Source: Oscillospiraceae bacterium (GTDB lineage Bacteria; Bacillota_A; Clostridia; Oscillospirales; Oscillospiraceae). From it: a stretch of 55,869 nucleotides of DNA. Positions 26,120 through 38,527 of this stretch are shown here, in pieces. A program made the position numbers and the translations under genes. Every line of letters starts with the position of its first letter. The stretch's first letter is position 1. The notes beneath the pieces are model-generated. The model searched no databases. It was not told where the DNA came from and was given only the letters and a program-made list of their open reading frames with translations. The stretch spans positions 1 to 55,869 of the forward strand of contig JAFQHF010000157.1 of the NCBI GenBank assembly GCA_017398105.1. Direction: 5' to 3'.

Positions 26120-26407
26120 CACATAAAGCACAACGCTTTGAAGAGGAAAAAGCGCATGTAACCCCTCTTGCAGAGAGCTGCCGGACGGTGCAAGGCAGCG
26201 GAGGAAATTTGCGTATACTGGCCTCTGAGCGGCCTCGCTGAACGGGTGACCCAGTAAGCAGGACGGAGCCCGACCGATACAGCGGGATGCGGTTGTTGGA
26301 CCGCTGTGGAGTGGCCGCTTTGCGCGGCAAGAAGAGTGGTACCGCAAGGTTTTTATGCAGTAAAAGCCCTGTCTCTTTGTTATAGGAAGAGACAGGGCTC
26401 TTTTTAT
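26120..26407 (+). promoter_or_regulatory. T-box riboswitch, probably leucine-responsive
   Basis: The conserved T-box AGAGTGGTACCGC is at 26333-26345. Stem I shows the apical GCTGC...GCAGC arm with the GGTGCAAG loop (about 26179-26199). The specifier stem pairs AGAGG (26142-26146) with CCTCT (26222-26226) and is flanked by the GA/GAGC kink-turn. By register with the glyQS T-box, the specifier falls on CTG (26218-26220) followed by G, a leucine codon; ACT (26217-26219, Thr) is the one-base alternative. The terminator is a 13-bp stem AGCCCTGTCTCTT/AAGAGACAGGGCT (26365-26377 and 26387-26399) with a T run. Uncharged tRNA would favour read-through into ilvA-leuA. Confidence 0.9.
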
Positions 26408-26438
26408 AACCAACATGACAGAATAAAGGAGAAACACT

Positions 26439-27635
26439 ATGCTTACCATCGACAAGATCTTCCACGCTTCCCTGGTTCTGAAGGATATCATCCGTCCCAC
26501 CCCCCTGGCAAGAGCCTATGGCTTCTCCAAGGATTTCGAGCTCTATTTCAAGCCCGAAAACCTGCAGCGCACCGGCTCCTTCAAGCTTCGCGGCTCCGGC
26601 TACAAGATCGCCCAGCTTTCCGATGAAGAGAAGGCAAGAGGCGTTATCGCCTGCTCCGCCGGCAATCATGCACAGGGTGTGGCCCTGGCTGCCAGCAAGT
26701 GCGGCATTTCCTCCCTGATCTGCCTGCCCGAAAGCGCACCTTTGTCCAAGGTGGAGGCTACCAAGGGCTTCGGTGCTCAGGTCTGCCTGGTGCCCGGTGT
26801 CTACGACGATGCCTACAACAAAGCGCTGGAGCTGAAGGAAGAGCATGGCTACACCTTCGTCCACCCCTTTGACGACGAAAACGTCATCGCCGGTCAGGGC
26901 ACCATCGGCCTGGAGATCCTCAACGAGCTGGACGATCTGGACGCAGTCATCGTCCCCATCGGCGGCGGTGGTCTGATCGCCGGTATCGCCTTCGCCATCA
27001 AGTCTCTGCGCCCCTCCGTAAAGGTCTACGGTGTTCAGGCTGCCGGCGCACCCAGCATGTTCCGTTCCATCAAGGACGGCAAGATCGGTACCCTGGACAG
27101 CGTTTCCACCATTGCCGACGGCATTGCCGTCAAGCGCCCGGGCGATCTGACCTATGAAATCGTCAGCAAATATGTGGACGATATCGCCACCGTCACCGAA
27201 GACGAGATCTGCGCCGCCATTCTGAAGCTGATCGAAAAGCAGAAGATGATCGCAGAAGGCGCAGGCGCCGTTTCCGTGGCCGCCGCCATGTTTGGTAAGT
27301 TCCCCATCCAGGGCAAAAAAGTGGTCAGCGTCATTTCCGGCGGCAACATCGATGTCACCAGCCTGTCCCGTGTCATTGAACGCGGCCTGATGAAGTCCGG
27401 CCGGATCGCAACACTGATGATCGAGCTGGCCGACATGCCCGGCAGACTGAAGGACGTTTCCCGGATCATTGCCGACTGCGGCGGCAATATCACCGATGTC
27501 CACCACGAACGCGGCAATACCGAGAATATCAAGGACTGCTTCCTGCGGGTGGATATCGAAACCCGTAACTACGAACATGTCGACCAGATCCGTCATGCTC
27601 TGATGAACGAGGGATTTAAGGTCGTAGACAAATAA
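26439..27635 (+). CDS. ilvA: Threonine ammonia-lyase
   Basis: A 398-residue PLP enzyme converting threonine to 2-oxobutanoate, the entry to isoleucine. The PLP lysine is in RTGSFKLRGSG, and the GGGGLIAG phosphate loop is present. The C-terminal ACT-like domain (about 325-398) suggests feedback control, though this short two-domain form is also used for threonine catabolism. First gene after the T-box; AAAGGAG upstream. Confidence 0.92.
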   Translation: MLTIDKIFHASLVLKDIIRPTPLARAYGFSKDFELYFKPENLQRTGSFKLRGSGYKIAQLSDEEKARGVIACSAGNHAQGVALAASKCGISSLICLPESAPLSKVEATKGFGAQVCLVPGVYDDAYNKALELKEEHGYTFVHPFDDENVIAGQGTIGLEILNELDDLDAVIVPIGGGGLIAGIAFAIKSLRPSVKVYGVQAAGAPSMFRSIKDGKIGTLDSVSTIADGIAVKRPGDLTYEIVSKYVDDIATVTEDEICAAILKLIEKQKMIAEGAGAVSVAAAMFGKFPIQGKKVVSVISGGNIDVTSLSRVIERGLMKSGRIATLMIELADMPGRLKDVSRIIADCGGNITDVHHERGNTENIKDCFLRVDIETRNYEHVDQIRHALMNEGFKVVDK

Positions 27636-27658
27636 ACCCCAAAAGGAGACAAACGCAT

Positions 27659-29323
27659 ATGGATACCAGCAAGTACAGCATCGGCTACTACCCCGCTCCC
27701 GGCGCCCATTACAAATGGGTGCAGAAAGACCACATTGAAACGGCTCCCCAGTGGTGCAGCGTTGATCTGCGCGACGGCAATCAGAGCCTGGTGATCCCCA
27801 TGAGCCTGGAAGAAAAGCTGGAGTTTTACCATATGCTTCTGCGGGTGGGCTTTAAGGAAATCGAAGTGGGCTTCCCCGCAGCCTCCGAAACCGAATACGA
27901 GTTCCTGCGCACCCTGATTGAAAACAACATGATCCCCCAGGATGTGACTGTCCAGGTGCTGACCCAGTGCCGGGAGCACATCATCCGCAAGACCTTTGAT
28001 GCCTGCAAAGGCGCCCCCAGCGCCATCATTCACTTCTACAACTCCGTATCCGTTGCCCAGCGGGAACAGGTCTTCCGCAAGAGCAAGGAAGAGATCAAGC
28101 AGATCGCCGTTGACGGCGCAAAATTAGTCAAGAAGCTGGCTGCAGAATACGAAGGAAACTTCCGCTTCGAATACTCTCCCGAAAGCTTCACCGGCACCGA
28201 GCCGGAATACGCACTGGAAGTGTGCAACGCGGTTCTGGATGTGCTGGAACCCAGCGAAACCAACAACGTCATCATCAATCTGCCGGTCACCGTGGAAATG
28301 AGCATGCCCCATATCTACGCCAGCCAGGTGGAATACATGAGTGAAAACCTGAAATACCGGGAGCATGTGACCCTCTCCCTGCATCCCCACAACGACCGGG
28401 GCACCGGTGTAGCCGACACGGAGCTGGCGCTGCTGGCCGGTGCCGACCGGGTGGAAGGCACACTCTTCGGCAACGGCGAGCGCACCGGCAATGTGGACAT
28501 CATCACCCTGGCCATGAATATGTACTCCCACGGTGTGGACCCGAAGCTGGATTTCTCCGATATGCCCGCCATCTGCAGGGTCTATGAAGACTGCACCCGG
28601 ATGCACGTTTACGAGCGCAGCCCCTATGCAGGTGCCCTGGTCTTCGCCGCCTTCTCCGGCTCCCACCAGGATGCCATCGCCAAGGGCATGACCTGGCGCA
28701 AGGAAAAGAAACTGCACCAGTGGACCGTGCCCTACATTCCCATCGATCCTCACGATATCAGCCGCACCTACGATGCCGATGTGATCCGTGTCAACTCCCA
28801 GAGCGGCAAGGGCGGCATCGGTTACCTGCTGGAGCAGACCTACGGCTACAGTTTGCCGCCCAAGATGCGCGAACACCTGAGCTACCAGTGCAAGAGCGTC
28901 TCCGATCGGGACCATCGCGAGCTGAAGAGCGAAGACGTGCTGGCCATCTTCATGGACCGGTATCTCAATGTGCATGACCCCTTAAGCATTTCCGAAATGC
29001 ACTTTACCCGCAAGGAAAGCAATGTGGAGGCAGAAGTCACCTTCCAGCGCTTCGGCCGCACCAGGACTCTGAAATCTCTGGGCAACGGCTCTCTGGATGC
29101 CGTCAGCAACGCACTGAAGGAATTCAGCGGCCGCCAGTTCAACCTGAAGGTCTACTCCGAGCATTCCGTTCAGGAAAAGAGCTCCGGCTCCACCGCCGCA
29201 GCCTACATCGGCCTGGAAGATACAAACGGCTCCATGTTCTGGGGCGCAGGCACCGATACCGATATCATCAAGGCCAGTGCCCAGGCACTGATCAGTGCCT
29301 TTAATAATATGACAAACGATTAA
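27659..29323 (+). CDS. leuA: 2-isopropylmalate synthase
   Basis: A 554-residue enzyme condensing acetyl-CoA with 2-ketoisovalerate, the first leucine step. It has the DRE-TIM signature in CSVDLRDGNQSL, metal ligands in SLHPHNDRGTG, and a C-terminal LeuA regulatory domain (about 425-550). By its N-terminal extension and length it belongs to the LeuA2 type. It starts 23 nt after ilvA with AAAGGAG. Placement right behind a T-box with a CTG specifier supports leucine-sensing control. Confidence 0.93.
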   Translation: MDTSKYSIGYYPAPGAHYKWVQKDHIETAPQWCSVDLRDGNQSLVIPMSLEEKLEFYHMLLRVGFKEIEVGFPAASETEYEFLRTLIENNMIPQDVTVQVLTQCREHIIRKTFDACKGAPSAIIHFYNSVSVAQREQVFRKSKEEIKQIAVDGAKLVKKLAAEYEGNFRFEYSPESFTGTEPEYALEVCNAVLDVLEPSETNNVIINLPVTVEMSMPHIYASQVEYMSENLKYREHVTLSLHPHNDRGTGVADTELALLAGADRVEGTLFGNGERTGNVDIITLAMNMYSHGVDPKLDFSDMPAICRVYEDCTRMHVYERSPYAGALVFAAFSGSHQDAIAKGMTWRKEKKLHQWTVPYIPIDPHDISRTYDADVIRVNSQSGKGGIGYLLEQTYGYSLPPKMREHLSYQCKSVSDRDHRELKSEDVLAIFMDRYLNVHDPLSISEMHFTRKESNVEAEVTFQRFGRTRTLKSLGNGSLDAVSNALKEFSGRQFNLKVYSEHSVQEKSSGSTAAAYIGLEDTNGSMFWGAGTDTDIIKASAQALISAFNNMTND

Positions 29324-29337
29324 CTGTACACACCTAT

Positions 29338-29398
29338 GCAGGGCGGGGTCATGACCCCATCGGCAAGGTGCATCGGCGGGGTCATGACCCCGCCCTAC
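29338..29398. repeat. Tandem GGGGTCATGACCCC palindromes within the operon
   Basis: Two identical 14-bp palindromes at 29345-29358 and 29378-29391, framed by GCAGGGCGG on the left and CCGCCCTAC on the right. It belongs to the same GC-rich family as the elements at 35538 and 40996. There is no T run, so it is an intra-operon hairpin or a MITE scar rather than a terminator. Confidence 0.65.
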
Positions 29399-29435
29399 AG
29401 TTTATTCTGAAATATAACAGAAGGAGAGCGTAACT

Positions 29436-30695
29436 ATGGGAATGACCATGACCCAGAAGATTCTGGCGGCCCATGCCGGCCTGGAATCCGTCAACGCAGG
29501 ACAGCTCATCAGCGCAAAACTGGACATCGTCTTGGGCAACGACATCACCACCCCCGTTGCCATCAATGAATTCAAAAAGAACGGCTTTGATTCCGTTTTC
29601 GATAAAGATAAGATCGCCATTGTTCTGGATCACTTTGTCCCCAACAAGGACATCAAGGCCGCAGAACAGTCTAAGCAGTGCCGGGAATTTGCCTGCAGCC
29701 ATTGTGTCAGCCATTTCTATGACGTGGGCAAAATGGGTATTGAGCACGCTTTGCTTCCCGAGCAGGGTGTGGTCACCGCCGGCGACTGTATCATCGGTGC
29801 AGACTCCCATACCTGCACCTACGGTGCCCTGGGTGCTTTCTCCACAGGCGTTGGTTCTACGGATATGGCCGCAGGCATGGCCACCGGCACCGCCTGGTTC
29901 AAGGTACCTTCCGCGCTTCAGTTCAAACTGACAGGAAAGCTCCCTTCCAATTGCAGCGGCAAGGATGTGATCCTCACCATCATCGGTATGATCGGCGTGG
30001 ACGGTGCATTGTATAAGTCCATGGAGTTCGTGGGTGAAGGCGTTGCCACATTATCCATGGATGACCGGCTGTGCATCTGCAACATGGCCATCGAAGCCGG
30101 TGCCAAGAACGGCATCTTCCCGGTGGACGATGTGACCATGGCCTACATGGAAGGCCGCTGCGAGCGGACACCCGTGGTTTACTCCGCAGACGAGGATGCC
30201 CAGTATGATGCGGTTTATGAGATCGACCTTTCCCGGATCGTCCCCACCGTGGCCTGCCCCCATCTGCCGGAAAATACCCATCCCGCTTCTGAGCTGTCCC
30301 GGATCAAAATCGATCAGGTAGTCATCGGCAGCTGCACCAACGGCCGGATGGAGGATATGGAAGCCGCCTACAAGACCCTGAAGGGCAATACCGTTGCCCC
30401 CGGTGTCCGCTGCATCATCATCCCCGCCACCATGCAGATCTACCGGGAGTGCATCCAGCGCGGTTACCTGACCGCCTTTATCGATGCCGGTGCCGTAGTC
30501 TCCACCCCCACCTGCGGCCCCTGCCTGGGCGGCTACATGGGAATCCTGGCAGCAGGAGAGCGCTGCATCGCCACCACCAACCGGAATTTCGTAGGCCGCA
30601 TGGGCCACGTGGACAGTGAAGTGTATCTGGCAAGCCCCGCCACTGCCGCCGCTTCCGCTTTGACCGGTTACATCACCGCCCCCAAGGAGGTTTAA
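29436..30695 (+). CDS. leuC: 3-isopropylmalate dehydratase large subunit
   Basis: A 419-residue aconitase-family subunit. The [4Fe-4S] ligands are expected in VIGSCTNGR and TCGPCLGG, with [13 protein letters not shown] at the active site. The length is the bacterial/archaeal short type (about 420) that pairs with a separate small LeuD. RBS AAGGAGAG. It lies downstream of the palindrome repeat and 3 nt before leuD. Confidence 0.94.
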   Translation: MGMTMTQKILAAHAGLESVNAGQLISAKLDIVLGNDITTPVAINEFKKNGFDSVFDKDKIAIVLDHFVPNKDIKAAEQSKQCREFACSHCVSHFYDVGKMGIEHALLPEQGVVTAGDCIIGADSHTCTYGALGAFSTGVGSTDMAAGMATGTAWFKVPSALQFKLTGKLPSNCSGKDVILTIIGMIGVDGALYKSMEFVGEGVATLSMDDRLCICNMAIEAGAKNGIFPVDDVTMAYMEGRCERTPVVYSADEDAQYDAVYEIDLSRIVPTVACPHLPENTHPASELSRIKIDQVVIGSCTNGRMEDMEAAYKTLKGNTVAPGVRCIIIPATMQIYRECIQRGYLTAFIDAGAVVSTPTCGPCLGGYMGILAAGERCIATTNRNFVGRMGHVDSEVYLASPATAAASALTGYITAPKEV

Positions 30696-30698
30696 GCT

Positions 30699-31184
30699 AT
30701 GAAGACACAAGGCCATGTTTTCAAATATCCCGACAATGTGGATACCGACGTTATCATCCCTGCCCGGTACTTAAATACCTCCGATGCCAGGGAACTGGCA
30801 AAGCACTGCATGGAAGACATTGATGCAGACTATGTCCGCAAGGTGCAGCTTGGCGACATCATGGTGGCCGGCTGGAATTTCGGCTGCGGCTCCTCCCGGG
30901 AGCACGCACCTCTGGTCATCAAGACCTGCGGCACCGGCTGTGTCATTGCCAAGAGTTTTGCAAGAATTTTCTACCGGAATGCCATCAATATCGGCATGCC
31001 CATCCTGGAATGCGAAGCCGCCGCTGAGGAGATCCGGCCCGGCGATGAGGTAGCGGTCGATTTTGATACCGGTATTATCAGCAATATCACCACAGGAAAG
31101 ACCTACCAGGCAGAACCTTTCCCGGAATTTATACAAAATATCATCAAAAAGGGCGGACTGCTTGCTTCTCTGAAGGAGATGTGA
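30699..31184 (+). CDS. leuD: 3-isopropylmalate dehydratase small subunit
   Basis: A 161-residue swivel-domain subunit. It has the [13 protein letters not shown]-terminus, the [10 protein letters not shown] substrate loop and the [14 protein letters not shown] stretch. It starts 3 nt after leuC; the GGAGG is at the end of leuC. Confidence 0.95.
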   Translation: MKTQGHVFKYPDNVDTDVIIPARYLNTSDARELAKHCMEDIDADYVRKVQLGDIMVAGWNFGCGSSREHAPLVIKTCGTGCVIAKSFARIFYRNAINIGMPILECEAAAEEIRPGDEVAVDFDTGIISNITTGKTYQAEPFPEFIQNIIKKGGLLASLKEM

Positions 31185-31188
31185 TAGA

Positions 31189-32259
31189 ATGACCAAACAT
31201 ATCGCAGTGATCCGGGGCGACGGCATCGGCCCCGAGATTGTGGAGCAGGCCCTGCTGGTTTTGGATAAGATCGCAGACAAATTCGGCCACACCTTTGCCT
31301 ATACTGATGTGGATATGGGCGGCAATGCCATCGACAAATGGGGCGATCCCCTGCCTCAGGCAGAGCTTGACAAATGCCTTTCCTCCGACAGTGTTCTCTT
31401 AGGCGCCGTAGGCGGCCCCAAGTGGAATGCGGTTCCCGGCCATATGCGGCCGGAAAAGGGCCTGCTGCGGCTGCGCGCCGGAATGGGTGTCTACTCCAAC
31501 AACCGGCCCGCCAGGATCTGGCCCCAGCTGGCTTCCGCCTCTCCCTTAAAGCAGGAGATCGTGGACAAGGGCATCGACTTTATCATCGTCCGGGAACTGA
31601 TCGGCGGCATCTACTTCGGCAAGCACGAAACGGTATCCGAAAACGCCGAAGCTGTTGCCATTGATGAGCTTCGTTATTCTGAAAGCGAGATCCGCCGCAT
31701 CGGGCGCATCGGCTTTGAAACCGCCCGCAAGCGGGGCAAGCGGCTTTGCTCCGTGGAAAAGAGCAATGTGCTGGATTCCTCCCGGCTGTGGAAAAAGGTC
31801 ATGCATGAGCTGGCAGAAGAATATCCCGATGTGGTTTTGTCCGACATGCTGGTGGACAACTGTGCCATGCAGATCGTCAAAGATCCCAGCCAGTTTGACG
31901 TAATCGTCACGGAAAATATGTTCGGCGACATTCTCTCTGACGAAGCCTCCATGATCACCGGCTCCATCGGCATGATTCCTTCCTCGTCCTTGGGCGACGG
32001 CACCCGGGGCCTGTACGAACCCATCCACGGTTCTGCACCGGACATTGCAGGCAAGGACATCGCCAACCCCATCGGCACCATTCTGGCCGCCGCTATGATG
32101 CTTCGTTTCTCCTTCGATCTGCCGAAGGAGGCCGATGCCATTGAAGAAGCCGTATCCAAGGTTCTGGATGCAGGCTTCCGCACCGGAGACATTTTCTCCC
32201 CCGGCTGCACCAGAATCGGCTGCACCGAAATGGGCAAGCGGATTTGCGATAACATTTAA
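31189..32259 (+). CDS. leuB: 3-isopropylmalate dehydrogenase
   Basis: A 356-residue NAD-dependent beta-decarboxylating dehydrogenase. GDGIGPEIV starts the protein; RKGLLRLR-like substrate-loop residues, the metal-binding DMLVDNCAMQ and ENMFGDILSDEAS are intact; and GSAPDIAGKDIANP binds NAD. It starts 4 nt after leuD. Confidence 0.95.
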   Translation: MTKHIAVIRGDGIGPEIVEQALLVLDKIADKFGHTFAYTDVDMGGNAIDKWGDPLPQAELDKCLSSDSVLLGAVGGPKWNAVPGHMRPEKGLLRLRAGMGVYSNNRPARIWPQLASASPLKQEIVDKGIDFIIVRELIGGIYFGKHETVSENAEAVAIDELRYSESEIRRIGRIGFETARKRGKRLCSVEKSNVLDSSRLWKKVMHELAEEYPDVVLSDMLVDNCAMQIVKDPSQFDVIVTENMFGDILSDEASMITGSIGMIPSSSLGDGTRGLYEPIHGSAPDIAGKDIANPIGTILAAAMMLRFSFDLPKEADAIEEAVSKVLDAGFRTGDIFSPGCTRIGCTEMGKRICDNI

Positions 32260-32279
32260 CCACCAGAAAGGATGATGAT

Positions 32280-33950
32280 ATGAAACTTTGCGGTTCCGAC
32301 ATCATCGTTCGGACTTTGATCGACCAGGGCGTTGACGTTCTGTACGGTTACCCCGGCGGTCAGGTTCTTGACATTTTCAACTCTCTTTTCAAATATCAGA
32401 ACGAGATCCGGCATGTTCTGACCGCCCATGAGCAGGGCGCGGCCCATGCTGCTGACGGCTATGCCCGTTCCACCGGCAGAGTCGGCGTATGTCTGGCCAC
32501 CTCCGGCCCCGGCGCCACCAATCTGGTCACCGGCATTGCCACCGCCTTCCTGGACTCTGTTCCCATGGTTGCCATCACCGGCAACGTGGCAAACACCGTC
32601 ATCGGTACCGACGGCTTCCAGGAAATCGACATCACCGGTATCACCCTGCCTATCACCAAGCACAATTACTTCGTCACCTCCATTGACGACCTGCAGGATA
32701 CCATCCGCGCTGCCTTCCGCCTGGCCGCCTCCGGCCGCCCCGGCCCTGTGCTGGTGGACGTTGCCAAGGATGTGCAGGTTGCCATGTATGATTACGAGCC
32801 CCTGCCGCCCCTGCCCCTGGACGAGCCTTTCGCGGCCAAGGATATCCGCATTCAGGAAGCAGCAGCGTGCATCAATGAAGCGCAGCGTCCTTACATCTAC
32901 TTCGGCGGCGGTCTGATCACCAGCGAAGCCCAGGACGAGCTGCTGCAGCTGGCGGAACGGATCGATGCTCCCATCAGCTGCTCTCTCATGGGCATCTCCG
33001 CCATTCCCACGGACTATCCCCGGTTTCTGGGCATGCAGGGCCTCCACGGCCACTTTGCCGCCTCCACCGCCATGCATCACGCAGATGTGATCATTGCTTT
33101 GGGCTGCCGCTTCAACGACCGCTGCACCGGCAACCGGAACAAATTTGTCCGCTCTGCCCGGATCGTCCACATCGACATTGACGGTGCGGAGCTGAGCAAA
33201 TCCGTCCAGGCCGCCCACGGTCTCCGGGGCGACATTAAGAAAACCCTGGAAAAGCTGCTCCCCCTGATTCAGAAACAGGAGCATCCCGAATGGCAGGCAC
33301 AGATTGCCCGCTTCCAGGAAGAGGAAGCCGCCAGCCTGGACAACCGAGAAGGACTGACCCCCCGGAATGTCATGAACATCGTAAACAATCATCTGACGGA
33401 AACCACCCCTGTTGCCACGGATGTGGGCCAGCATCAGATGTGGGCTGCCCAGTATCTGAATTTCAAAAATCCCCGCCGGTTCATTTCCTCCGGTGGTCTG
33501 GGCACCATGGGCTTCGGCATGGGTGCCGCCATCGGCACACAGATGGCTACCAAAGAGCATCCCATTCTCATTACCGGCGACGGCAGCTTCGGCATGAATC
33601 TGACAGAAATGGCCACCGCCTTTGCCAACAATGTGCCCATGGTCATTTTGCTTCTGAACAACCAGGTTCTGGGCATGGTTCGCCAGCTGCAGACCATCCT
33701 CTGCGACGGCAACTACTCCAATACAGACCTGCATGCCCGGAATACCAACTTCGTAATGGTAGCCCAGGGCTTCGGTCTGAAAGCCCGGCGGGTTTCCACT
33801 CCGGAAGAACTGGACGAAGCCCTGGCAGAAGCCTTCGCATACAACGGCCCCTGTCTCATTGAATGTCCCATTGACAAGGACGAGCTGGTGCTTCCCATGG
33901 TGAAGCCCGGCGGCTCCATGGGCGATATTATGGTAAGGATCGGTGACTGA
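32280..33950 (+). CDS. ilvB: Acetolactate synthase large subunit
   Basis: A 556-residue ThDP/FAD enzyme making acetolactate or acetohydroxybutyrate. The catalytic Glu is in AHEQGAAHAADGYAR. The ThDP/Mg motif GDGSFGMNLTEM ends in the usual NN about 25 residues later. The central FAD region (about 190-350) is complete. AAAGGATG precedes the start. ilvN follows at once. Confidence 0.95.
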   Translation: MKLCGSDIIVRTLIDQGVDVLYGYPGGQVLDIFNSLFKYQNEIRHVLTAHEQGAAHAADGYARSTGRVGVCLATSGPGATNLVTGIATAFLDSVPMVAITGNVANTVIGTDGFQEIDITGITLPITKHNYFVTSIDDLQDTIRAAFRLAASGRPGPVLVDVAKDVQVAMYDYEPLPPLPLDEPFAAKDIRIQEAAACINEAQRPYIYFGGGLITSEAQDELLQLAERIDAPISCSLMGISAIPTDYPRFLGMQGLHGHFAASTAMHHADVIIALGCRFNDRCTGNRNKFVRSARIVHIDIDGAELSKSVQAAHGLRGDIKKTLEKLLPLIQKQEHPEWQAQIARFQEEEAASLDNREGLTPRNVMNIVNNHLTETTPVATDVGQHQMWAAQYLNFKNPRRFISSGGLGTMGFGMGAAIGTQMATKEHPILITGDGSFGMNLTEMATAFANNVPMVILLLNNQVLGMVRQLQTILCDGNYSNTDLHARNTNFVMVAQGFGLKARRVSTPEELDEALAEAFAYNGPCLIECPIDKDELVLPMVKPGGSMGDIMVRIGD

Positions 33951-33951
33951 T

Positions 33952-35524
<1,573 letters not shown>

Positions 35525-35537
35525 CATTTCGCAAATT

Positions 35538-35566
35538 GTAGGGGAGGGGCAACGCCCCTCCCCTAC
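35538..35566. repeat. 13-bp palindrome between ilvC and ilvD
   Basis: GTAGGGGAGGGGC (35538-35550), loop AAC, GCCCCTCCCCTAC (35554-35566). Only a modest T-rich tract follows after GGG, so it could attenuate ilvD or act as an mRNA-stability hairpin. The ends match the GTAGGGCG-type elements elsewhere in the window. Confidence 0.65.
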
Positions 35567-35604
35567 GGGTACTTTTTATTCCAAAAGAAAGCAGGAATCC
35601 TGTT

Positions 35605-37266
35605 ATGATGATGAAAGACAAAGTTGTCAACGGCCCTCAGAATGCTGCCCACCGCAGCCTGTATCACGCCCTGGGCCTGACCTATGAGGAGCAGCAGCGG
35701 CCGCTCATCGCCGTGGTCAGCTCCTACAACGAGATCGTTCCCGGCCACATGAATCTGGACAAGATCGTGAACGCAGTCAAGCTGGGTGTTGCCATGGCCG
35801 GCGGCACTCCCATCGTGTTCCCCGCCATTGCAGTCTGTGACGGAATTGCCATGGGTCATGAGGGCATGAAATATTCCCTGGTCACCCGCGACCTGATCGC
35901 CGACTCCACCGAGTCCATGCTCCGTGCCCACGGCTTTGACGGCGTGGTCATGGTGCCCAACTGCGACAAGAATGTGCCCGGCCTGCTGATGGCTGCGGCC
36001 CGTGTGAATATCCCCACCATTTTCGTCAGCGGCGGCCCCATGCTGGCTGGCCGGGTAGACGGCAAGAAAACCAGCCTGAGCAGCATGTTCGAAGCCATCG
36101 GTGCCTACACCGCCGGTAAGATCGACGAAGCCCAGCTGAAGGTCTGTGAGGAAGGCACCTGCCCCACCTGCGGCTCCTGCTCCGGCATGTACACCGCAAA
36201 CTCCATGAACTGCCTGACGGAGGTTCTGGGCATGGGCCTGCGGGGCAACGGCACCATCCCTGCCGTGTACTCTGCCCGCATTGAGCTGGCCAAGCACGCC
36301 GGTATGCAGGTGATGGAGCTGGTTCGCCAGGGTATCAAACCCCGTGACATCATGACCGCTGCTGCAATCCGGAATGCTCTGACCGCCGACATGGCTCTGG
36401 GCTGCTCCACCAACTCCATGCTCCACCTTCCTGCCATCGCCAACGAGTGCGGCGTGGACTTCAATCTGGACATGGCCAACGACATCAGTGCCGTGACTCC
36501 CAACCTGTGCCACCTGGCACCCGCAGGCCCCACCTACATGGAAGACCTGAACGAAGCCGGTGGTGTCTACGCCGTGCTGAAGGAGCTGACCAAGCTGAAT
36601 CTGCTGGACACCTCCGTGATGACCGTCACCGGAAAGACCCTGGGCGAGAACATCGCCACTGCCGTGAACCGGGACGATACTGTCATCCGCACCGTGGAAA
36701 ATCCCTATTCCTCCACCGGCGGCATTGCCGTGCTCCGGGGCAACCTGGCACCCGAGGGCAGCGTTGTCAAGCGCAGCGCCGTGCTGCCGGAAATGCTGGT
36801 GCATGAAGGCCCTGCCAAGGTCTTTGACTGCGAGGAAGAGGCCCAGGCCGCCATCAACGCCGGCAGGATCGTTGCCGGTGATGTGGTGGTCATCCGCTAC
36901 GAAGGCCCCAAGGGCGGCCCCGGTATGCGCGAAATGCTGAATCCCACCTCCGCCATCATGGGCATGGGCCTGGGCAACAGTGTCGCTCTGATCACCGACG
37001 GCCGGTTCTCCGGCGCCACCCGCGGTGCCTGCATCGGCCATGTGTCCCCGGAAGCTGCCTCCGGCGGCGTTATCGGTGTTGTGCGCGACGGCGATATCAT
37101 CTCCATTGACATTCCCAACAGCAAGCTGGAGCTGAAGATCTCCGACGAGGAGCTGGCAGAGCGTATGGCGAACTTCGTCCCCAAGAAGAAGGAACTGTCC
37201 GGCTACCTGAAGCGCTATGCCGCCCTGGTCTCCAGCGGTGCCAAGGGCGCCATCCTGAATGTATGA
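35605..37266 (+). CDS. ilvD: Dihydroxy-acid dehydratase
   Basis: A 553-residue Fe-S dehydratase giving the 2-keto acids of Val and Ile. Cluster cysteines are in VPNCDKN and [13 protein letters not shown], with a third expected near [10 protein letters not shown]. The length is typical. The ribosome site is weak (GCAGGA), with three near-tandem starts (ATG at 35605 and 35608). Its stop overlaps the start of the DUF815 gene. Confidence 0.95.
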   Translation: MMMKDKVVNGPQNAAHRSLYHALGLTYEEQQRPLIAVVSSYNEIVPGHMNLDKIVNAVKLGVAMAGGTPIVFPAIAVCDGIAMGHEGMKYSLVTRDLIADSTESMLRAHGFDGVVMVPNCDKNVPGLLMAAARVNIPTIFVSGGPMLAGRVDGKKTSLSSMFEAIGAYTAGKIDEAQLKVCEEGTCPTCGSCSGMYTANSMNCLTEVLGMGLRGNGTIPAVYSARIELAKHAGMQVMELVRQGIKPRDIMTAAAIRNALTADMALGCSTNSMLHLPAIANECGVDFNLDMANDISAVTPNLCHLAPAGPTYMEDLNEAGGVYAVLKELTKLNLLDTSVMTVTGKTLGENIATAVNRDDTVIRTVENPYSSTGGIAVLRGNLAPEGSVVKRSAVLPEMLVHEGPAKVFDCEEEAQAAINAGRIVAGDVVVIRYEGPKGGPGMREMLNPTSAIMGMGLGNSVALITDGRFSGATRGACIGHVSPEAASGGVIGVVRDGDIISIDIPNSKLELKISDEELAERMANFVPKKKELSGYLKRYAALVSSGAKGAILNV

Positions 37267-38522
37267 TGGAGCGGCCCGCCGAAATTTCTCCTGTGGGGTT
37301 CACCTGTCAGGAGCCGAAACCCAAACTGACAACGCTGGACCGGCTGAATCTGCGGCTGAAAGCCCTGTCCATTTTCCGGGCACTGCTGTGCGATCCGGTG
37401 ATTTCCAGTCTTACCCATCATTTAAACTACCGGAAATACGGTCCGGTGGAAGAAGCCGTTAGCCTGTACGGCGAGTTTGTTTCCCAGCTGTATGCCTCTG
37501 ACAAGCGTACGCTGGCCGGATATATCCAGCACACCGTCAACAACGATGAGAATGCCTACATCCGGATGATTGGAAAAGGCATCCGTCCCTGGCCTGAAAT
37601 GGAAGAAGTCATTCAGGCGGAGCTGGCTGTCTTGCAGGATGTGGCTGACTTGACTCCGGAATCCCTGCGAACCGGTTTGGATTGGGATGGCTATCTGCCC
37701 AAATTCCCGGTAAAACAGCTGAATCTGGCAGAAAGCTACCGGGAGCGCTGCGCCAATATCCACCGCTACGGCTACGGCATTTACGCCAAGCACCGGATGT
37801 TCTACCTGGGTTCTGACAACCGGATCATCCCTGTCCAGAATCCCGATCAGACCCGGCTGTCTTCTCTCATCGACTACAAGCGGGAGCAGCAGATCATTCT
37901 GGACAACACCATCGCCCTGCTGGAGGGCAAACCTGCAGCCAACATTCTGCTGACCGGCGATGCCGGTACCGGCAAGTCCTCCACCGTCAAAGCCGTAGTC
38001 AACGAGCTGTATGACCGGGGTCTGCGGATCCTGGAAGTCCGCAAGGAGCAGCTCCACGCCATTCCCGCCATCCTGGACGAGCTGAATACCAATCCGCTGA
38101 AGTTCATTCTGTTCATCGATGATCTTTCCTTCCAGAAGGATGATGACAATTTCAGCGCCCTGAAAGCCATCCTGGAGGGCAGCGTTTCCGCCAAGAGCCG
38201 CAATGTGGTGATCTACGCCACATCCAACCGCCGTCATCTGGTGAAGGAAAGCTTCTCCAGCCGGGAGGGCGATGATGTGCACCGCAACGACACCCTGCAG
38301 GAGGTCATCTCCCTGTCCGAGCGGTTCGGCATCCAGGTCACTTTCCAGAAGCCTACCAAGCAGGTCTATCTGGGAATCGTCCACCATCTGGCCCGGGAAA
38401 AGGGTGTGCAGATGGAAGAAAGCGAGCTGGACATGCTGGCCGAGCGCTACGCTCTGGGCCGGGGCGGAAGGTCCGCCAGAGCCGCTACCCAGTTCATCGA
38501 CGGACTGCTGGCAAAACAATAA
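37263..38522 (+). CDS. DUF815 AAA+ ATPase
   Basis: A 419-residue protein with Walker [11 protein letters not shown] (about 236-245) and Walker B LFIDDLSF (about 280-287) in a C-terminal AAA+ domain (about 190-415). The N-terminal 180 residues are helical. DUF815 proteins are widespread and uncharacterised. Here the start codon overlaps the ilvD stop (ATGA), so it is translated as part of the BCAA operon, which is an unusual partner. No catalytic domain for an amino-acid step is seen; a chaperone-like or Fe-S-related role is speculation. Confidence 0.85.
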   Translation: MMERPAEISPVGFTCQEPKPKLTTLDRLNLRLKALSIFRALLCDPVISSLTHHLNYRKYGPVEEAVSLYGEFVSQLYASDKRTLAGYIQHTVNNDENAYIRMIGKGIRPWPEMEEVIQAELAVLQDVADLTPESLRTGLDWDGYLPKFPVKQLNLAESYRERCANIHRYGYGIYAKHRMFYLGSDNRIIPVQNPDQTRLSSLIDYKREQQIILDNTIALLEGKPAANILLTGDAGTGKSSTVKAVVNELYDRGLRILEVRKEQLHAIPAILDELNTNPLKFILFIDDLSFQKDDDNFSALKAILEGSVSAKSRNVVIYATSNRRHLVKESFSSREGDDVHRNDTLQEVISLSERFGIQVTFQKPTKQVYLGIVHHLAREKGVQMEESELDMLAERYALGRGGRSARAATQFIDGLLAKQ

Positions 38523-38527
38523 TTTCC

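Noticed and set aside
24921..27596. 891-codon minus-strand open frame opposite ilvE and ilvA
   Set aside because: It runs across two strongly supported genes, the T-box and the promoter, has no ribosome site, and reads as low-complexity Gly/Asp/His; a GC-driven shadow.
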